This document shows positions 32,604 through 45,500 of a stretch of 64,000 nucleotides of DNA, piece by piece. The stretch's first letter is position 1, and the number at the start of each line of letters is the position of its first letter. The notes below the pieces were generated by a model that did no database searches, had not been told where the DNA came from, and saw only the letters and a program-made list of their open reading frames with translations. Origin of the DNA: Isoetes taiwanensis (Eukaryota; Streptophyta; Lycopodiopsida; Isoetales; Isoetaceae); the NCBI GenBank assembly GCA_021234155.1, contig JAJEKV010000137.1:1-64000 (forward strand), in the 5' to 3' direction. Position numbers and translations under genes: made by a program.

Positions 32604-33310
32604 AAATACCTTGGGGAATGTTCTAGAGGCCCATAATTCGACACGTCAATCCAAAATAAAAACTTAAAAAATAAAAATTTCAAAAAAAAATGCTCACATA
32701 AAGATAAAACGTTAATGAACATTCTAAGAGTTCATGAGTAAGCACTTTAATGGAAAACAAAAAGTTTTCAAAAATGTTGCAAAAAAATGCATTAACCGAA
32801 ATAGAATGTTCTAGAATCTCAAAAAAAACTCAAGAGTGGGCATTTTAATCCACAAATTTTGAAGAATCTAATAGAATTTTCTTGAAATCTTAAAGAATCT
32901 CAAGGAATCTAAAAAGCCTTCACAAAAATCTTTGAAAAAAGGAAAATGTTTTCCTATATCAGCATTTACTAAACACCGAGTCTCTTTATTTCATTTCAAC
33001 CTCACACTAGTAGGAGATTCGCATTAAATGCTCTAGTTTAGCGCTAAGATACCCTTAAGCATTGAGTGCATAAATCCTAATCATTCTTTTGTTGTTTGCA
33101 AGTTCATGTCACTTGACGTAGGCAGAAGTTGGCTGTGAGGACTTCTTGAGGATTTTCTGATCTTATGCAATGTAGCATTGCGTGGGAGATTTGAGTTTAC
33201 GTCATCCTTTACGCGGATGATGAACAATGTCCCATGCTAAGCCAAATGGCCAGCAAACAGAATTATTAAGCTTGAATATGGGTATGAATCTCTGAAGGAT
33301 CCAATGCAAA
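32604..33310. other. 3' flank of the SSUH2-like gene
   Basis: AT-rich. The half near the gene should hold its 3' untranslated region and polyadenylation site on the minus strand; no single AATAAA-type signal stands out. Confidence 0.45.
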
Positions 33311-35725
33311 TTATAATATGGTGCATCCTTCTTGTATGCAGGCTGATGGGTATCCTTTGAGATATATATACTTCTTCAATCCAAGTATATAGAATGTAAA
33401 CGATTTGTTTTTCTCTGACATGGTCACCCTTGTAACAGGTATAAAAGTCAGCTGGTCCCTTTCAGCTAAGATTCTTGCTGTTGGTGGAACGGAAGTTCTT
33501 TGTGCAATAAGCTCCCTTGAAATTGTACTGAGGATCTCTGAATCTGGAAAAGTGACAGGCTGACACTGATGACACTGACTGGAGTACAAATGGACACCAT
33601 CTGCAACATGAAAAAATTCATCTGGAATAGATGATGCTCGACCAGATACAATCACCTTCTTTGTCAAAAAAGTCTCCCTGTAAATGTACACACGAAAAGC
33701 TACAGTATAGGACCAAAACAAGTTTATTTTGAAAGTACTCACCACTGAACCACCAAGTACTTGCAGCTGATTACACAACCCTGTGAAGCGCAAGTTTGAC
33801 ATTTTACAGGTTCTGTTTTACCCATTCCATTACAGTTTGCACACCTGTAAGGCAATATATTAAAAGAAGGATAGGAGTTTGTGTCTGTGGAAAGTTTACC
33901 TTGTATCAGATCCATCTGCATGTGCAACAAGACCTCTTCCATAACACTTGAAGCAGGAATTTTTGGGAGCTTGCGATGCAGAGTGGCCTTTAGCTGGACC
34001 TAAACAATCTGCTTTGAAATTGACATCAGTGGAGTCTATCACCTAAGTTTGATGCCTGTAAAATGTTTAGGTTACTTACAAGGGCACTGTAGCCCAATTC
34101 CATTGCACGCAGAGCACCTGAAAAATGACATAACTGAGCTTACAATTATGAAGTTTTCTAGTGTAGAATTAGTAACTAGCTTATTGATCCTTACAATGTG
34201 TCAGATCCCTCCAGTTGAGCATTCAGACCTCTTCCATGACACTTTGAACAAATAACGGTCTTCCTTGTGGAACGGCAAGATAAACAGCTGTCATTGTCCT
34301 CTCTCAAGCAATCTGTTTAAAATTTGAAGCTTTAAGCCTGAAATGTATCACAGATATTCATGTGGTAAGATATTAACCTGGGCATTGTTTGACCACTTCA
34401 GAGTGTGGAACAGGAATTTTTACTGTTTTCTTTGGAACAAAAAGAGAGGGAAATTCCTTGGTCGTATCGATTTCCCATGGGCCTGGCGTGTAGGCATTTT
34501 CTGGACCATCCAAAGGCCTTTCATAGTAAGGAGTTGCCTCTTCGATCACATCTCTTTGTTCAAGAAAAGTTTCCAGCATTCCAACATATGCATAGCAGTC
34601 CTCAACCTTCTCAATATTCCATCTCCTAGCTGGTTGGACTCCCAAGCAACACCTGTCACCAACATAATCTACCAGTAACTCTCGAATTTCTTCATTCGAC
34701 AATCTCTGCGCACTATACCCAAACATTGAAACATTTTATATCATGTCAACTCGATGAATGTGTGCTTCTAACATGCAATAACTTGCTCAAGCTGGGCATA
34801 CACTAAAATAGCACATGAAATACATATATCACAACCTCCATAAGAGACAGGTTTTCCACAATCTATATTAAGTTTCAAATCTGACTCAGATTCTTCTGCT
34901 ATAATACAAATACCAATGTTCATACGGGCGCTTATAGATAGATAGACAAGTTTCAAATGTCCAAGAAGGCCGTAAGGCCCAAATGGACCTAGATCAAAGA
35001 AGATGACCCCAATTGATACTCAATCTACGACAAAGAACTTTATACTGTTCTTGTTAAGTGTTTCTGACCTGAATTAAAATGGAGGGTTTTAATTTCCAAT
35101 GCAGGACTTGTTCTTTAGATACAGAGAGAAAAACCAAGCAAGAAACATATCTTTCTCATCTCCAAGTTACCTAGTTAGGCCATCCGTCCTTATGCTTGAA
35201 ATTTTGTATTCTGTTCCCTCTTGCTTTACTGTAGAGTATCAAAAAAAGTTTCATCCTCGTCAATAAATAACATTTAAAAAAAAAGGTTGAGAAGTACTGC
35301 TTTACGCTCTCCAGACTTTTATATACTTCATCATTCATAATATGTTCTTATGTACCATATTGGGCCAATAAAACGTATTCCTAACGTGATCAAGCTTTTT
35401 ATCTGTGAGCATTGACTATTTCTACACAGAAACAAACACATAGGATTTTTTTGATAAGGCTACTTGTATTTGAGTCTAAAGGAAGCGAGAAGCATGTTAG
35501 AGACAAAATGCAGAAAAGGAAGAAGGTAAAAGGTGGGCCAGTTCTATAGAAGATTTAGCCAATAACTGAATTGGGGGGACACTAACCAGCAGGGGGTTCA
35601 TCTTCCTTTGGAGTTAAAAGAGCTCCGTAGATCCATGCCGGATAAGGATCTGCTCCGCCGTTCTTGCTCGCACTGTCATGGGCTTTACCGTCAGTGCTAG
35701 CGAGTGGAGAATACAGAGCTGCCAT
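33311..35725 (-). CDS. SSUH2: SSUH2-like zinc-finger protein, 7 exons
   Basis: The best gene in the window. Exons, 5' to 3': 35725-35587, 34712-34378, 34312-34195, 34117-34080, 34008-33900, 33844-33743, 33677-33311 (stop TAA). All have GT donors and AG acceptors, and frames agree from exon 2 to the stop (356 codons). Exon 1 starts MAALYSPLASTDGK. Exon 2 holds LSNEEIRELLVDYVGDRCC and the DCYAYVGMLETFLEQRD core of the plant SSUH2-like family. Exons 3-6 form a DnaJ-type cysteine-rich region with CxxC pairs (SCLSCRS, CSKCHGRGL, CSACNGIG, CFKCYGRGLVAH, CANCNGMG, CQTCASQGC). The last exon has SVPPTARILAERDQLTFIPV and VTRVTMSEKNKSF. Exon 1 ends one base out of phase with exon 2, so a small exon or other splice site is missing. 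The family's role in plants is not established; the human homolog is linked to tooth development. Both termini look complete. Confidence 0.87.
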
Positions 35726-36402
35726 AGGCCTCAAAAACTCCTAAACGACCAATCTCTAATTGGCAAGGGTTGTTCTATTTAGTGACAAAGGACCGCTACT
35801 ACTCGGTTTACAAGTTGTGCACCTGTACAAGTTTACGATGTTTTATTGTGGTAGATGTTAGCGACGGTAAAAATACATTGAAAATGGGACTCAATTGATC
35901 ATGTTGTACATGTGGGATAAGTCATGTAATATAAGAGTTGGGACCCATTGCAATGATCACATACAGAATACCATCTTCTCTTTCTTCCTCTTCCAGGTAA
36001 CAGACTATCTAGTTGTAATCAATCTTTCAAGCATAGTAGTTTTTTATTTTTTAACACCATCTTCTAGCCCCCAATATGAATGAGATTGATGCTCTTAACG
36101 TGCTAGAAATTTCAATCTTTCTTTCTTGAAGAATGTAAGTTTGTAAAACAATAGACAGCATTTATGACCAGATTCACAAACTGCAACAACGTGATTCTGT
36201 TCAGTAATGGTCTTATATTTTGAACACTAACATAATGGGTGACCAATGTGAATGTCATTCCCAACTGGATTAACGAATATGAATGTTGGTTGTATACATA
36301 TATGAGTCCTGCTTGGCTGCCTTTTATGTCACCTGTATTGCTCCTCTGCAAGTAACCACATAGAGTAAGCAACAAATTCTGAGAGGAAAAGTTTTGCACA
36401 GG
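35726..36402 (-). promoter_or_regulatory. spacer between two tandem minus-strand genes
   Basis: About 680 bp that must hold the promoter of the SSUH2-like gene and the 3' end of the phosphatase gene. I see no sure TATA box placement and no known element. The short distance to the upstream gene is in contrast to the gene deserts on both sides. Confidence 0.4.
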
Positions 36403-37669
36403 TCACATACTCCACTTTCTAAGGTTCTCCCTTTGTATTTTATTCATTCGAATTCTTGGCCGGTACCTTCTAACCATGTCCTCGGCTTCTTTGCATGTCT
36501 CCACTACACCTAATGCTATCAGCAGAGCACACATGACAGTTACGCTGCGGCCATGGCCTGCACAAGATTACGAGGTCCAACTTGTAATCAGCATAGACAA
36601 GAAATGAAAAGAAAATAATCATTTACGCAGCGGGCAGACCATTTAAGTCAACAAATGCACAGCGCTGATAAGAAGATGGGAAACTTTATGTAGAAAGTCA
36701 AGCATGATTTATATGGCATTTCCTTCTTGCTTGTGAGTAGAATATACCTCTCATATTCAACTTACTGATCAGGCAGCTGTTAGCAGCCATCTATTTTTTG
36801 AAAATTTCATGCTATGTGTTTAAACATGTCATATCCTAAATATTTATACTTCAAGATGGTAAGCTATGTTTTAACTGCTCTATTTCATAATGCTATTTTT
36901 ACTCTATGGTTCGTTATGCATGCACAACCAGGAGCCAAAACCTGATCGCCCAAGTGTTGAAGATCTATACACATTTTCATCCTGTTCTAACAAAACTCAG
37001 CCTGCAGTACATATGAATTTATACATGGGGCTAAAGTGCATTTAACCAAAAAGAAGATTCTCGGTGAAAAGGAAAGAAAAATAAAGGGGATTGCCCAAAC
37101 CAGCTGTATGGAAAAGTGGAGACCTTACCAAAAGCACAATGGATATAGATAGGATGCTTCTGTGATCTTTTCTGCAATGCCCATCTGATACCAGTCTCTA
37201 TGCCCTTGGGAGATGGAGACCTAGAATCCCAAGCTGGAATGAACTTATAAGGAAGATCCTTTACAGCCCTTGCCTTCGGTAGTTCACAAGTGCAATCCAA
37301 CACGGCAGGGTTACCTGGAGGCACATCCTTAGGTTGAATTGGCCATCCTCCAACAAATAATCCATCACAAATCTCTCATTATACACAGGCTCTGTGCTTT
37401 TCAACCTTCTCCACTTGACATAGGTTTGAACAGACCACAGATAATGGTGGAAACATAAATATGACCACCATGAAAATGTTCCATCTTCCTTCTTTTTAAA
37501 GAGAGGAGTATAGTTTATTGATGGATGAGAACAAAAGGCTACAATGAATCCAGTAAGTGCACAATGAATAAGCGGGAAAAGAACAACAAAGGGATGCTCT
37601 GTTTCTTAGTGAAAACGCTATTGCAAAGATCAGAACTGCCGGAATACTTACAGCTTTAGAAATCCCCAT
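36403..37669 (-). CDS. dual-specificity phosphatase-like membrane protein
   Basis: Two exons: 37669-37129 and 36557-36403 (stop TGA). The start MGISKAVSIPAVLIFAIAFSL fits the hydrophobic N-terminus of a plant family of small DSPc proteins. Then come SHPSINYTPLF, EDGTFSWWSYLCF, WRRLKSTEPVYNE, ICDGLFVGGWP and PPGNPAVLDCTCELP. The cysteine phosphatase loop HCAFG-HGRS is split by a phase-1 intron and is intact (HCx5R; Cys nucleophile, Arg for phosphate). Exon 2 continues VMCALLIALGV and MNKIQRENLRKW. Two small indels break exon 1: one extra C in CCCG near 37574 and an extra AG near 37376. Together they add three bases and leave a stop between them. They could be sequence errors or real damage, so the gene may be live or a young pseudogene. 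Substrate unknown. Confidence 0.74.
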
Positions 37670-40600
37670 TTGGGCAGTGTCGAGATTTAGGTTGCTGCAC
37701 GTTCTTCTGTTACTTACATGAGTTGCGCAGCTCAAATCTACGCGTTCAGATATGAATACGCGACTGTTCTGCTCTTTTTTCTGTGGCATGGTCCCACATC
37801 CACTTTGGGATTCTAAAAAGTACGGACACCGTGTATCGATGCCGGCCGGGACGTGGTTACCAGCGTTGGGAAACTTTTTAGGTCTCATCGAAAAAATTTC
37901 TTATGGTTACTTTGACCAATCGAATATCTTATGTTTAGAGTCGGAACTTTTTATTGTCTTAATAGAAAACCTTATTAAAACTTGCCAAAAAAAAATTGTA
38001 TTATTGTTTTGATGGCATTAGATTTTTAAGCAGTATTTCTTGAAATTGCTAGGAGTTGAGTTGAAGTTGTTGTAGCCATGTTGGATAGTTTGTGCTCTTG
38101 AATTAGTTGTTTTTCATTATATGTGCTTGATCAAGATTATGTATACTGGACCTCGATTTGAAGGTTTTCGTCCAAACAGTCTATATTTTGGGGACATCTA
38201 GGGCCAATTTCTTTTTTGGATTTGTTTTGAGCCGTTAAATCCTTTGCTTGAAGTTTGCCTTTTGGCCTATGTTGTCTTTCAAGCACGAGGCAGAAACGAG
38301 TATATATAAGACTAACAGCACCACTAAAACTATCCTTGCATTCCTTGCGTGAATCATGATATCTGCATGTTTTATAGGACGAGGGAGATGCTAACTGGAT
38401 TAATTTACCACATGATTGCATCCTAGCTAATATCATGTGATAGTACGAAACACTTCAACCTATATATCATTGCATCCTATGTGTAAATGATGTTCATCAA
38501 GAGAATGATGAGACGCCCTAACAGATTGGTTTTTTAGAAGATCACCCCCTTTGTACCTAGAAGATAAGGTAGAGAAAAACACCATTGTTTTTGTCATCGT
38601 TGTTGTTGTCTGAAGCATATCCCCCGTCTATGCGAAAGTCATGTTGTTGTCTGACCTAGCAACAATATGAACCTGCCCCCTAATATTGTAGCCAATGATA
38701 TTTGAACCGTTGCCAAGGTTTTGATTCACGACACACATGCGCGCAAACAACATTAAGGAGGTGGACTTGTTAAAAGTATTTCAATAGGTTATATTTGATC
38801 ATGAAGTGTGGAGTTTTGAAGAGTCAATCTTCAATATGAGGGAGTTACATATGGTTAGAAGTGTGTAAAGGTAACTTTTCTATGTTGAAATTGCCTTCAC
38901 TTCTACCAAGAAGCATCTAATCAACTATAAAGAAAGGTGCATTGTAATGCAGGTAAGACCAATATTACTATTCTTGTATGGTTTATTTATGGTTTTCCAG
39001 AAATGTCTGCATATTTGTTACACATGTTCTATTATTATGGAACTTCCGAAGGCATGCTGGAGGAGGGATAAAGCACCAAAAATCAGCTCATCTCAAGGAT
39101 ATTGTAGTTGGCTCTTCTGATAAAAGAGTTGAAATCCTCCTCAAGGTCTGCCGAAAATCTTGTCGGCCCCCGCAAGCCCGTTGTGACATTTTTGCATAGG
39201 CCCAAATTAACTAATAAAGAATCTCAGACAAATCCTAGGCTTGAGAAAAATCCTTGCAGCAACAATAATCCGACCTTCTCTGCCAAGCAGAACATAAAAA
39301 CACGAAATTCCAAATTAGAACATGGAAATAAGAAACCTCCAATCAGTGACTGCCAATGAATTGCCAATAAATTACCAATAATCGACATATTTATGGATAC
39401 ACTACATGCTCCTAAAGTTTGCCTTTATGTTAAAGCCACACCAAAGAAAACAACACATGGCATTTTTGTGATTTTAAACAATTTTGCAATTTATGGCTAG
39501 TTTTAACATGGCCATGTCCAATGTTTCCAATATAGGCACTGGACAACAAGGAGCAAACAAGACTTGACATGAAATAGGGAATTATTCTAGAAAATTAATA
39601 CATTTATATAGAAGAATAAACAAAAAAATGAACCAACATGCCTCATGTTTCAAGGAAATGATATAATCGAAACATTTCAGAGCACCATGCAAGCAAGAAT
39701 ATGACCCAAGCTCCTCATTTTAAAATTAAATTATGACTTTTGCAGCATTAGCAGGGCAGACTCTCTCTTCCTACTATTCTTGACAAATATCAGCCCATCC
39801 ATGAAGTTACACGCATCTTCAGCAAGTTCCAAATGAAGAACAAGGGGATGTAATGTGCCATCACAACCTACTTTGCAAGCAGATGAGTGCATCCTTATTT
39901 GTTCACAAATATGAGCGATCCACCACTCCATTCTCCTGCTGCTTTCAAAATCTCTGCACTGAGAGTCTGAAGGACATGCTCAAGAACATTGCATAGGAGG
40001 TATGCTGCAAGCTCAACCCTGCCACTTGATGCTACAGTAGTGAGAGCTCCATGTCCTTGCAATCAAGATCAACAAACCACAGCACAACTTGCATGCATCC
40101 TCTTTCTGCAGCTCTCATAAGAGGCCCTAAGATAGCACTTGCATGACCTCCTCCAACTAGGAATTCCATTGTGTTAATTTTGCGATAATGTGACGCATGC
40201 CAAATCAACATCCAACTCCACCCCATTCCTCTATGCAATCTACGATTATAAACAATGCATGCATTATGTTGAATGTGCAAAGGGGAGAACTAATCAAAAC
40301 TTCAATGACATTCCATGCATAAAGAAGTTACCAAATTTGGACCATCAACGGCGGTTATATAAGATATATTCCAGTCAGGATAGGGATGAACTGCTCTTTC
40401 TTGGTTATCTGAATAAATGTTGCATCATCATTGCCGTGTAGGATCACATGCGGGGATAAAGTACAACCTCAACAAGTCAATCTCTTAAAGAAGGAATAAG
40501 GTCATCATTTCAACTTAACACCCACAACCATCAACATCTTACTGCTGGAAGAATGCGGACCAGTTACGCTGCTCCCAATTTGAGCGGTTTTTGAAAATAT

Positions 40601-40854
40601 TGATTAATATTATCAGCTCCATACCCGGTAGCCCATCCGGGGTCTATATTCATTAGAAAGTAATATAACAAGAAAAGAGGTTGCATCAAAGGCCTTTGCA
40701 TAATCCTTTCTGTTAACTTATCACACAAAAGTCAGGAACCTTTTGAATGCCATTAATTGTAGTCTTGACTCTATCTTTGAGCTATGCATAACTTTACTTT
40801 ATATCTGTCTTCCCTTTTCCCTCTAGAGTGAGATCCTATGCATTTCAATGCTCA
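37670..40854. other. upstream spacer and unassigned sequence
   Basis: The first few hundred bases should hold the phosphatase promoter and 5' leader on the minus strand. Further right, minus-strand frames near 40280-39730 (AILGPLMRAAERGCMQVVL and similar) look like degraded coding sequence of a helical-repeat protein, but no family could be named. Confidence 0.4.
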
Positions 40855-40857
40855 TTA

Positions 40858-41110
40858 CGTGAATCTTTTACCTTGGCGGCGTGACTTCACGTTTCAAATT
40901 TTCATCTCCATTACATTCATGAAGTCTATCTCAGAGTCGCAATAAAAATTTTAAGAAATAAAATTAGGATCTCATCTTGTCGTTTCGGTGAATCTTTGTA
41001 CCTTGGCGTGACCTCCGCGTTTAAAATCTTCATCTCCACTACATTCTCAAGTCTATCTCATAGTCTACAATAAGAATTTTTAAAGAAATAAAATTAGGAT
41101 CTCATCTTGT
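40858..41110. repeat. tandem duplication of about 126 bp
   Basis: Both copies contain GTGAATCTTT, ACCTTGGCG, CTTCATCTCCA-like words, AGTCTATCTCA and TAAAATTAGGATCTCATCTT. Copy 1 is about 40858-40983, copy 2 about 40984-41108. Confidence 0.8.
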
Positions 41111-43144
41111 CTAGTTTCCCTCCATTGTGAACATTATCGTATTCTTATGCATGTGAAGTGTGATATAGTTCGAGTCTTCTATACATTTACGAAAGACTAT
41201 TTGTGATCAAGCACATTGAGGATACCAACAAAAGGCGGTTTCAAGGCGGGTTTTGGTCCATAATTCGTTACTTTCAAATATCTGACCCTAGTTGTATTCT
41301 TCATGCTTCAACAGTTGCCTCTTGGAAAAATGGATTGAAAAAAGATACATCTACATTCTGATTCCACGTCGATTTGATAGTCCTATGCTCATAGTAGGCT
41401 GCAAAGAACAAAATAGTTTCATTATTGTACCCGGATGAAGACCCAAATTAAAGCTTACTATTTTAGATATCAAAATAAAGCATCTCCCAATTTTCATGGG
41501 CACAAGCGTGCGGGGAGAAAGGAAAGTGCTTGCCGGCAAAAGATACATGCTCTTGCCACGATCATAAATTTACACTCTTCCCAAATGAGTTATTGTCTAC
41601 TCTCTCGACACAACCAATGAACTAGTCAAGGAAGTTATTCCCTATTGTTTGGTGCAGATCAATCCCCCATAAAAAATTCGATCATCATGCATAGACACCA
41701 ACAAAAAAACACTTGCAAATGATTATCGTGTGAAGTCCCAAAACGTTTTCAAACTACAAACTTGCATTTTCTTCTTCTACTTTATCTCTCTATAGAACCA
41801 AGGCTACCTAATCAATGTTGAATGGATCGTTACCAAATGGTTCTTCCAATTCAAAAAACGTCGGTTGAATGTGGGTAAAGAACTTCACGACATCCAACAT
41901 GTCTATAGAAAAAACAAAAGGAGTTCAAAAGCCTTACAAGAGAACAAATAGCACCACAGAGATTCCTAATTCGTTTGTAGCCAATGGCCGCGTTTTTGAA
42001 AAGAATGCCATAAACAAATTCCATTAAAAGTACCTTGAAACTACATGCACAATGGGCTAATTAGAAGGAAGACCTTGATGCTAAAAACTTTAAAACCAAA
42101 AAAGAAGGCCGATTATCGGTAGAAAGGTCCTAGTATTGTTCATGTATGAAGCCAAGCACAACATCCTCGTCCTTAGCATCTACGTATCAAAATTTTGATG
42201 AATTTCTAATTTTCATCATGGCGGACCTCCATAGCCAAGGATGCAAAATGGGCTCCGTGGCTTCCATCTCGGCCGACCTACAATTTGCTATATTATCTAA
42301 TTTAAGCTAGCCGTTGATCCGAAAAAAAAAAGATCTAATGGTGAAAGCTAACCACTTGATTTTCTTTGAGGTGGAGATGCTAGGTGGATAGGCTAGGGTT
42401 TGAGGAAAAGAGGGCCCTGGCGGTAGGGCTGGTGTGCTAAAAATTCCTATGTCCGTTAACCTAGCGAAAATTTTGCATTTTCAACGGTTAGTTTATAGTG
42501 TTCCCCGGACTTTGCCCAACACCGGTAGTTACCAACCAATCGCTTTTTTGTCAGAGCTAACCACTATTTTTTTAACCACCGATGAAACTTAGGCGTGGGG
42601 TGTTTTGTTTTGGCATGTGGATCTTGTAACGGGCTCTCAGCGGTTTCATCAATTTAAACACTCTTAGAATACACCGGCCCCTAAAGACCTCGTTATAGAG
42701 TGGGAGATATAAGCATTGATCAAACAAGATCATAAAAAGACCATGCAGAAATTGTTGTCTTTTGAGCTTAGGCCCGAGGCAGTGTTTAGCAAGCCTTAAA
42801 TTTAAAATGTTCTATACCATTCTTGGGGGTCCAGAGCCATGCGGTGGCTAAATATTTTTAGACATTCTTAAGGCAAAAATTTTACCATTCAATAGAAAAG
42901 CTTAGGAAAAAGTGGCCTTTCAATGGAATGGCCATGATTATGTAAAAAAAAAAAAATATTGCTTCCATTATATATTTTTACGTTTATACTTCTTACAGTT
43001 TATTTGTTACTACTAGTAATGGTACCCGGCATTCTTTGTCGGGCATAAGTTGGAAACCCTTTGGATGGAAACACATTCATCTCGGACTTCTTTTTCATAA
43101 ATCTAATATAATAGAAACCAAAACCACCATTTGTAGGGCTATAA
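41111..43144. other. no recognised gene
   Basis: Unassigned sequence with many interrupted short frames; likely old transposon debris. No conserved motif was recognised. Confidence 0.4.
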
Positions 43145-43159
43145 TAGGTTTTTGTCTTG

Positions 43160-43968
43160 ATACCCTTCCCCTTTCCTTGTCTTTTGCTCCTTTTTTTACG
43201 GTGTACTTTTCCTTCCCTTTTCAATCTTTCCCTTTTCTTCCTAATTTTAGGTGCCCTTTCTCTTTTTTTCCATTTCCTTTTCCTTTCTTTTTTTTTTTCT
43301 TTTTTTTTCTTTTTTTTAGTCTTCAGTGCCCTCTTTTTCTTCCCTTTTCCCACCTCTTTTTTATCCATGCCCTCTTTTTTTCCATTCTCCTCCCATTTTT
43401 ACCTTTTTCCTCCCCCTGCCCCTCCATATCTTTTTTTCCTTCATTTTTTCTCTTTCTCCCTTTTTTTTTTCTATACCTTTTTTTCATCCCTTCTCTTTTC
43501 CATTTTCCTTTCTCCCTTCCTTTTTCCATTTCTTTTTATTTTTATTTTCCTATACCTTTTTCCATTTCCTTTTTCCTCACCTTTTTTTATGTGCTTCTTT
43601 TCCTCCCTTTCCTACCCTCTTCCCACCCCTTTGCCCATTTCCTATTTTTTTCTTTCCTTCCCATGTTTTTCCCCTTTTCCTCTTCAAAATTTTTCCCTTC
43701 CCTCTTTATTTTCCATTTTCCTCCTTTCGCCTCCTTTTCAATTTTCTTTCCCCGTTTCCCTCTTCCCCTTTTTCCGTTGCTTTTTCCTTCCTTTCCTCCC
43801 TCCCTTTTTCTTTTTACCTTATTTTTCTTTTTCCCATACTATTTTTCCTTTCCTCCTTTTCCATGTCTTTTTTCTCTTCCTTTTTTCCTTTCCCTCTTCC
43901 TTTTCCTCGTGTCTTTTTACCCTTCATTTTTCCTTTTTGTCTCCCCTTTTCCTTTTCGTTTCCTCTTA
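43160..43968 (+). repeat. 0.8-kb polypyrimidine (polypurine) tract
   Basis: Nearly all bases on the plus strand are C or T, in irregular CTTTTTCC, TTCCC and TTTTTT runs with rare single purines. Such strand asymmetry over 800 bp is far beyond chance. The lack of purines removes most stop codons, so three long overlapping open frames (up to 321 codons, mostly Phe, Pro, Ser and Leu) appear; I do not regard them as genes. Confidence 0.95.
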
Positions 43969-45117
43969 AGAATCAAAGCGATAACTATCCACGGGTGGTG
44001 AAGTCATCACGATAAATCTTGGCAACCAGGATGCAATCTAATAATCGAGAGTCATTTAAGTGGGGCATGGTCCAAACACTTACGGTAAAAACTTTATAAT
44101 ATAAGATTATTCTTCCCAATTTGGAAAAATAAAACCTAAGCAAAACAAGTACGTCGAATACGGACGAAGGGGTTAAAAAATTCAATGGCCAAGATGCTGC
44201 ACAAACTATTATTTTATTTTTGGCTTTGGTACTATACATAGATTATTCTTGACCAAAACAAGCGACATTTGATATTCGGTTTTTAACAATCTCCTACTCA
44301 ACAAATGCATTTATTATAATTGTCTAATTTAGAGAACGCGTCAAATGCGAAAAATAATAAAAAAAGCGGTAAGAATTTCCCTTTAGTTATTTCCTTTTAT
44401 CCCATGGCCGGTGAAGCTTTTTTTCATCGCATGCAATTTGATATGCGGTTTGATCTGAATCCAGACAATATGGGTTGTTACTTTGAATACATCTTTCTTA
44501 GATTGGTGGTTTATTCTTTTATTGTGGGATTTATGATTGTATTATGTTACAATAACCCCAAATCTACATGAATCATTATCAAATCCGCCATGGCATTTAG
44601 GTACATTCCTCTCTAATGTCTATTTTTAGGTTTTACGTAAATATAAAGAAGGCCATAGCATAACTTCTTTCCGTCCCTCAATAACTCTAACCGATGGTTT
44701 GGATGAGCTCTTTAGTGTTTCTCTTTAGGTTATTACCGCGACTCCTTGATTATAGGATTTCCATAGGCAATCAAAGCGAAGGATCTTTCTTGGAGAAAGC
44801 TTTCAAAGCGCCAATTGATATCATAACTTTCCCGAGGAGATTTAGAGATTGGCTTGAAAAGAAATTGTTGTTTTTTAAGCATGAAAGATGCTTCATTTTC
44901 CATATGTTGCATACAGTTCCTTTTCTACTCAATCTACACTTTCCATACAAGTTATCTCTATCTTTAAGTTTGTTTTTTAGCACAAAATAGCAGTTGATCG
45001 TCATCCTCATATTCCACATTTGATATTGTTTTTAATTTGAATATAAGAGGTTCTATGCCCAAAACATTTATAACAATGATTCCATTCAAATAGTCCAATT
45101 GGTGCAACATTGCATTC
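43969..45117. other. no recognised gene
   Basis: Short interrupted frames on both strands, none with known motifs. Confidence 0.4.
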
Positions 45118-45500
45118 TTACCTTTGCGACTTCGCATGAAACCAACAAAGCCCATAGATAGGCTTCTCATTCATCTCGTGATTTCTACAATGGTGGGCCG
45201 GTGGATAGCCGCACACATCACGAACTACCACGAAAAATAAAGGAAAATCAATTATATCATTTTGGACCCCAAAAACAAATACAATGCTAATAGATGAGTG
45301 GCTGATACACGCTAAGGACCCATTATGCGGGTTTAGGAAAAACCCTAGTGATAAGCCTTGACGAGGCTTAGACAAGCGTAAAGGCATAGAATGCCCCAAA
45401 AACCCATGGAGAAGTCAAAGCGGATGGCTTTCGCCAACACGTACCGCACATCACCAACACAACAAGCGAGAAACACACCAAAGAATAGCATCACAATGGG
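45118..45500. repeat. left member of a long dispersed duplication
   Basis: CATGAAACCAACAAAG, TTCTCATTCATCTCG, TTTCTACAATGGTGG, AAAACCC...GCGTAAAGGCATA and CACCAACACAACAAGCGAG recur in the same order at 58.27-58.66 kb, followed in both places by the satellite unit below. The copies differ by many small indels. Confidence 0.8.

Noticed and set aside
39731-40280. Possible ARM or ankyrin-repeat gene on the minus strand
   Set aside because: Frames look degraded-coding, but no diagnostic repeat motif could be aligned with confidence.
43036-44015. Three long overlapping open frames of up to 321 codons
   Set aside because: They lie in a polypyrimidine tract; composition is almost only Phe, Pro, Ser and Leu in all frames, which is expected from lack of purines rather than selection.
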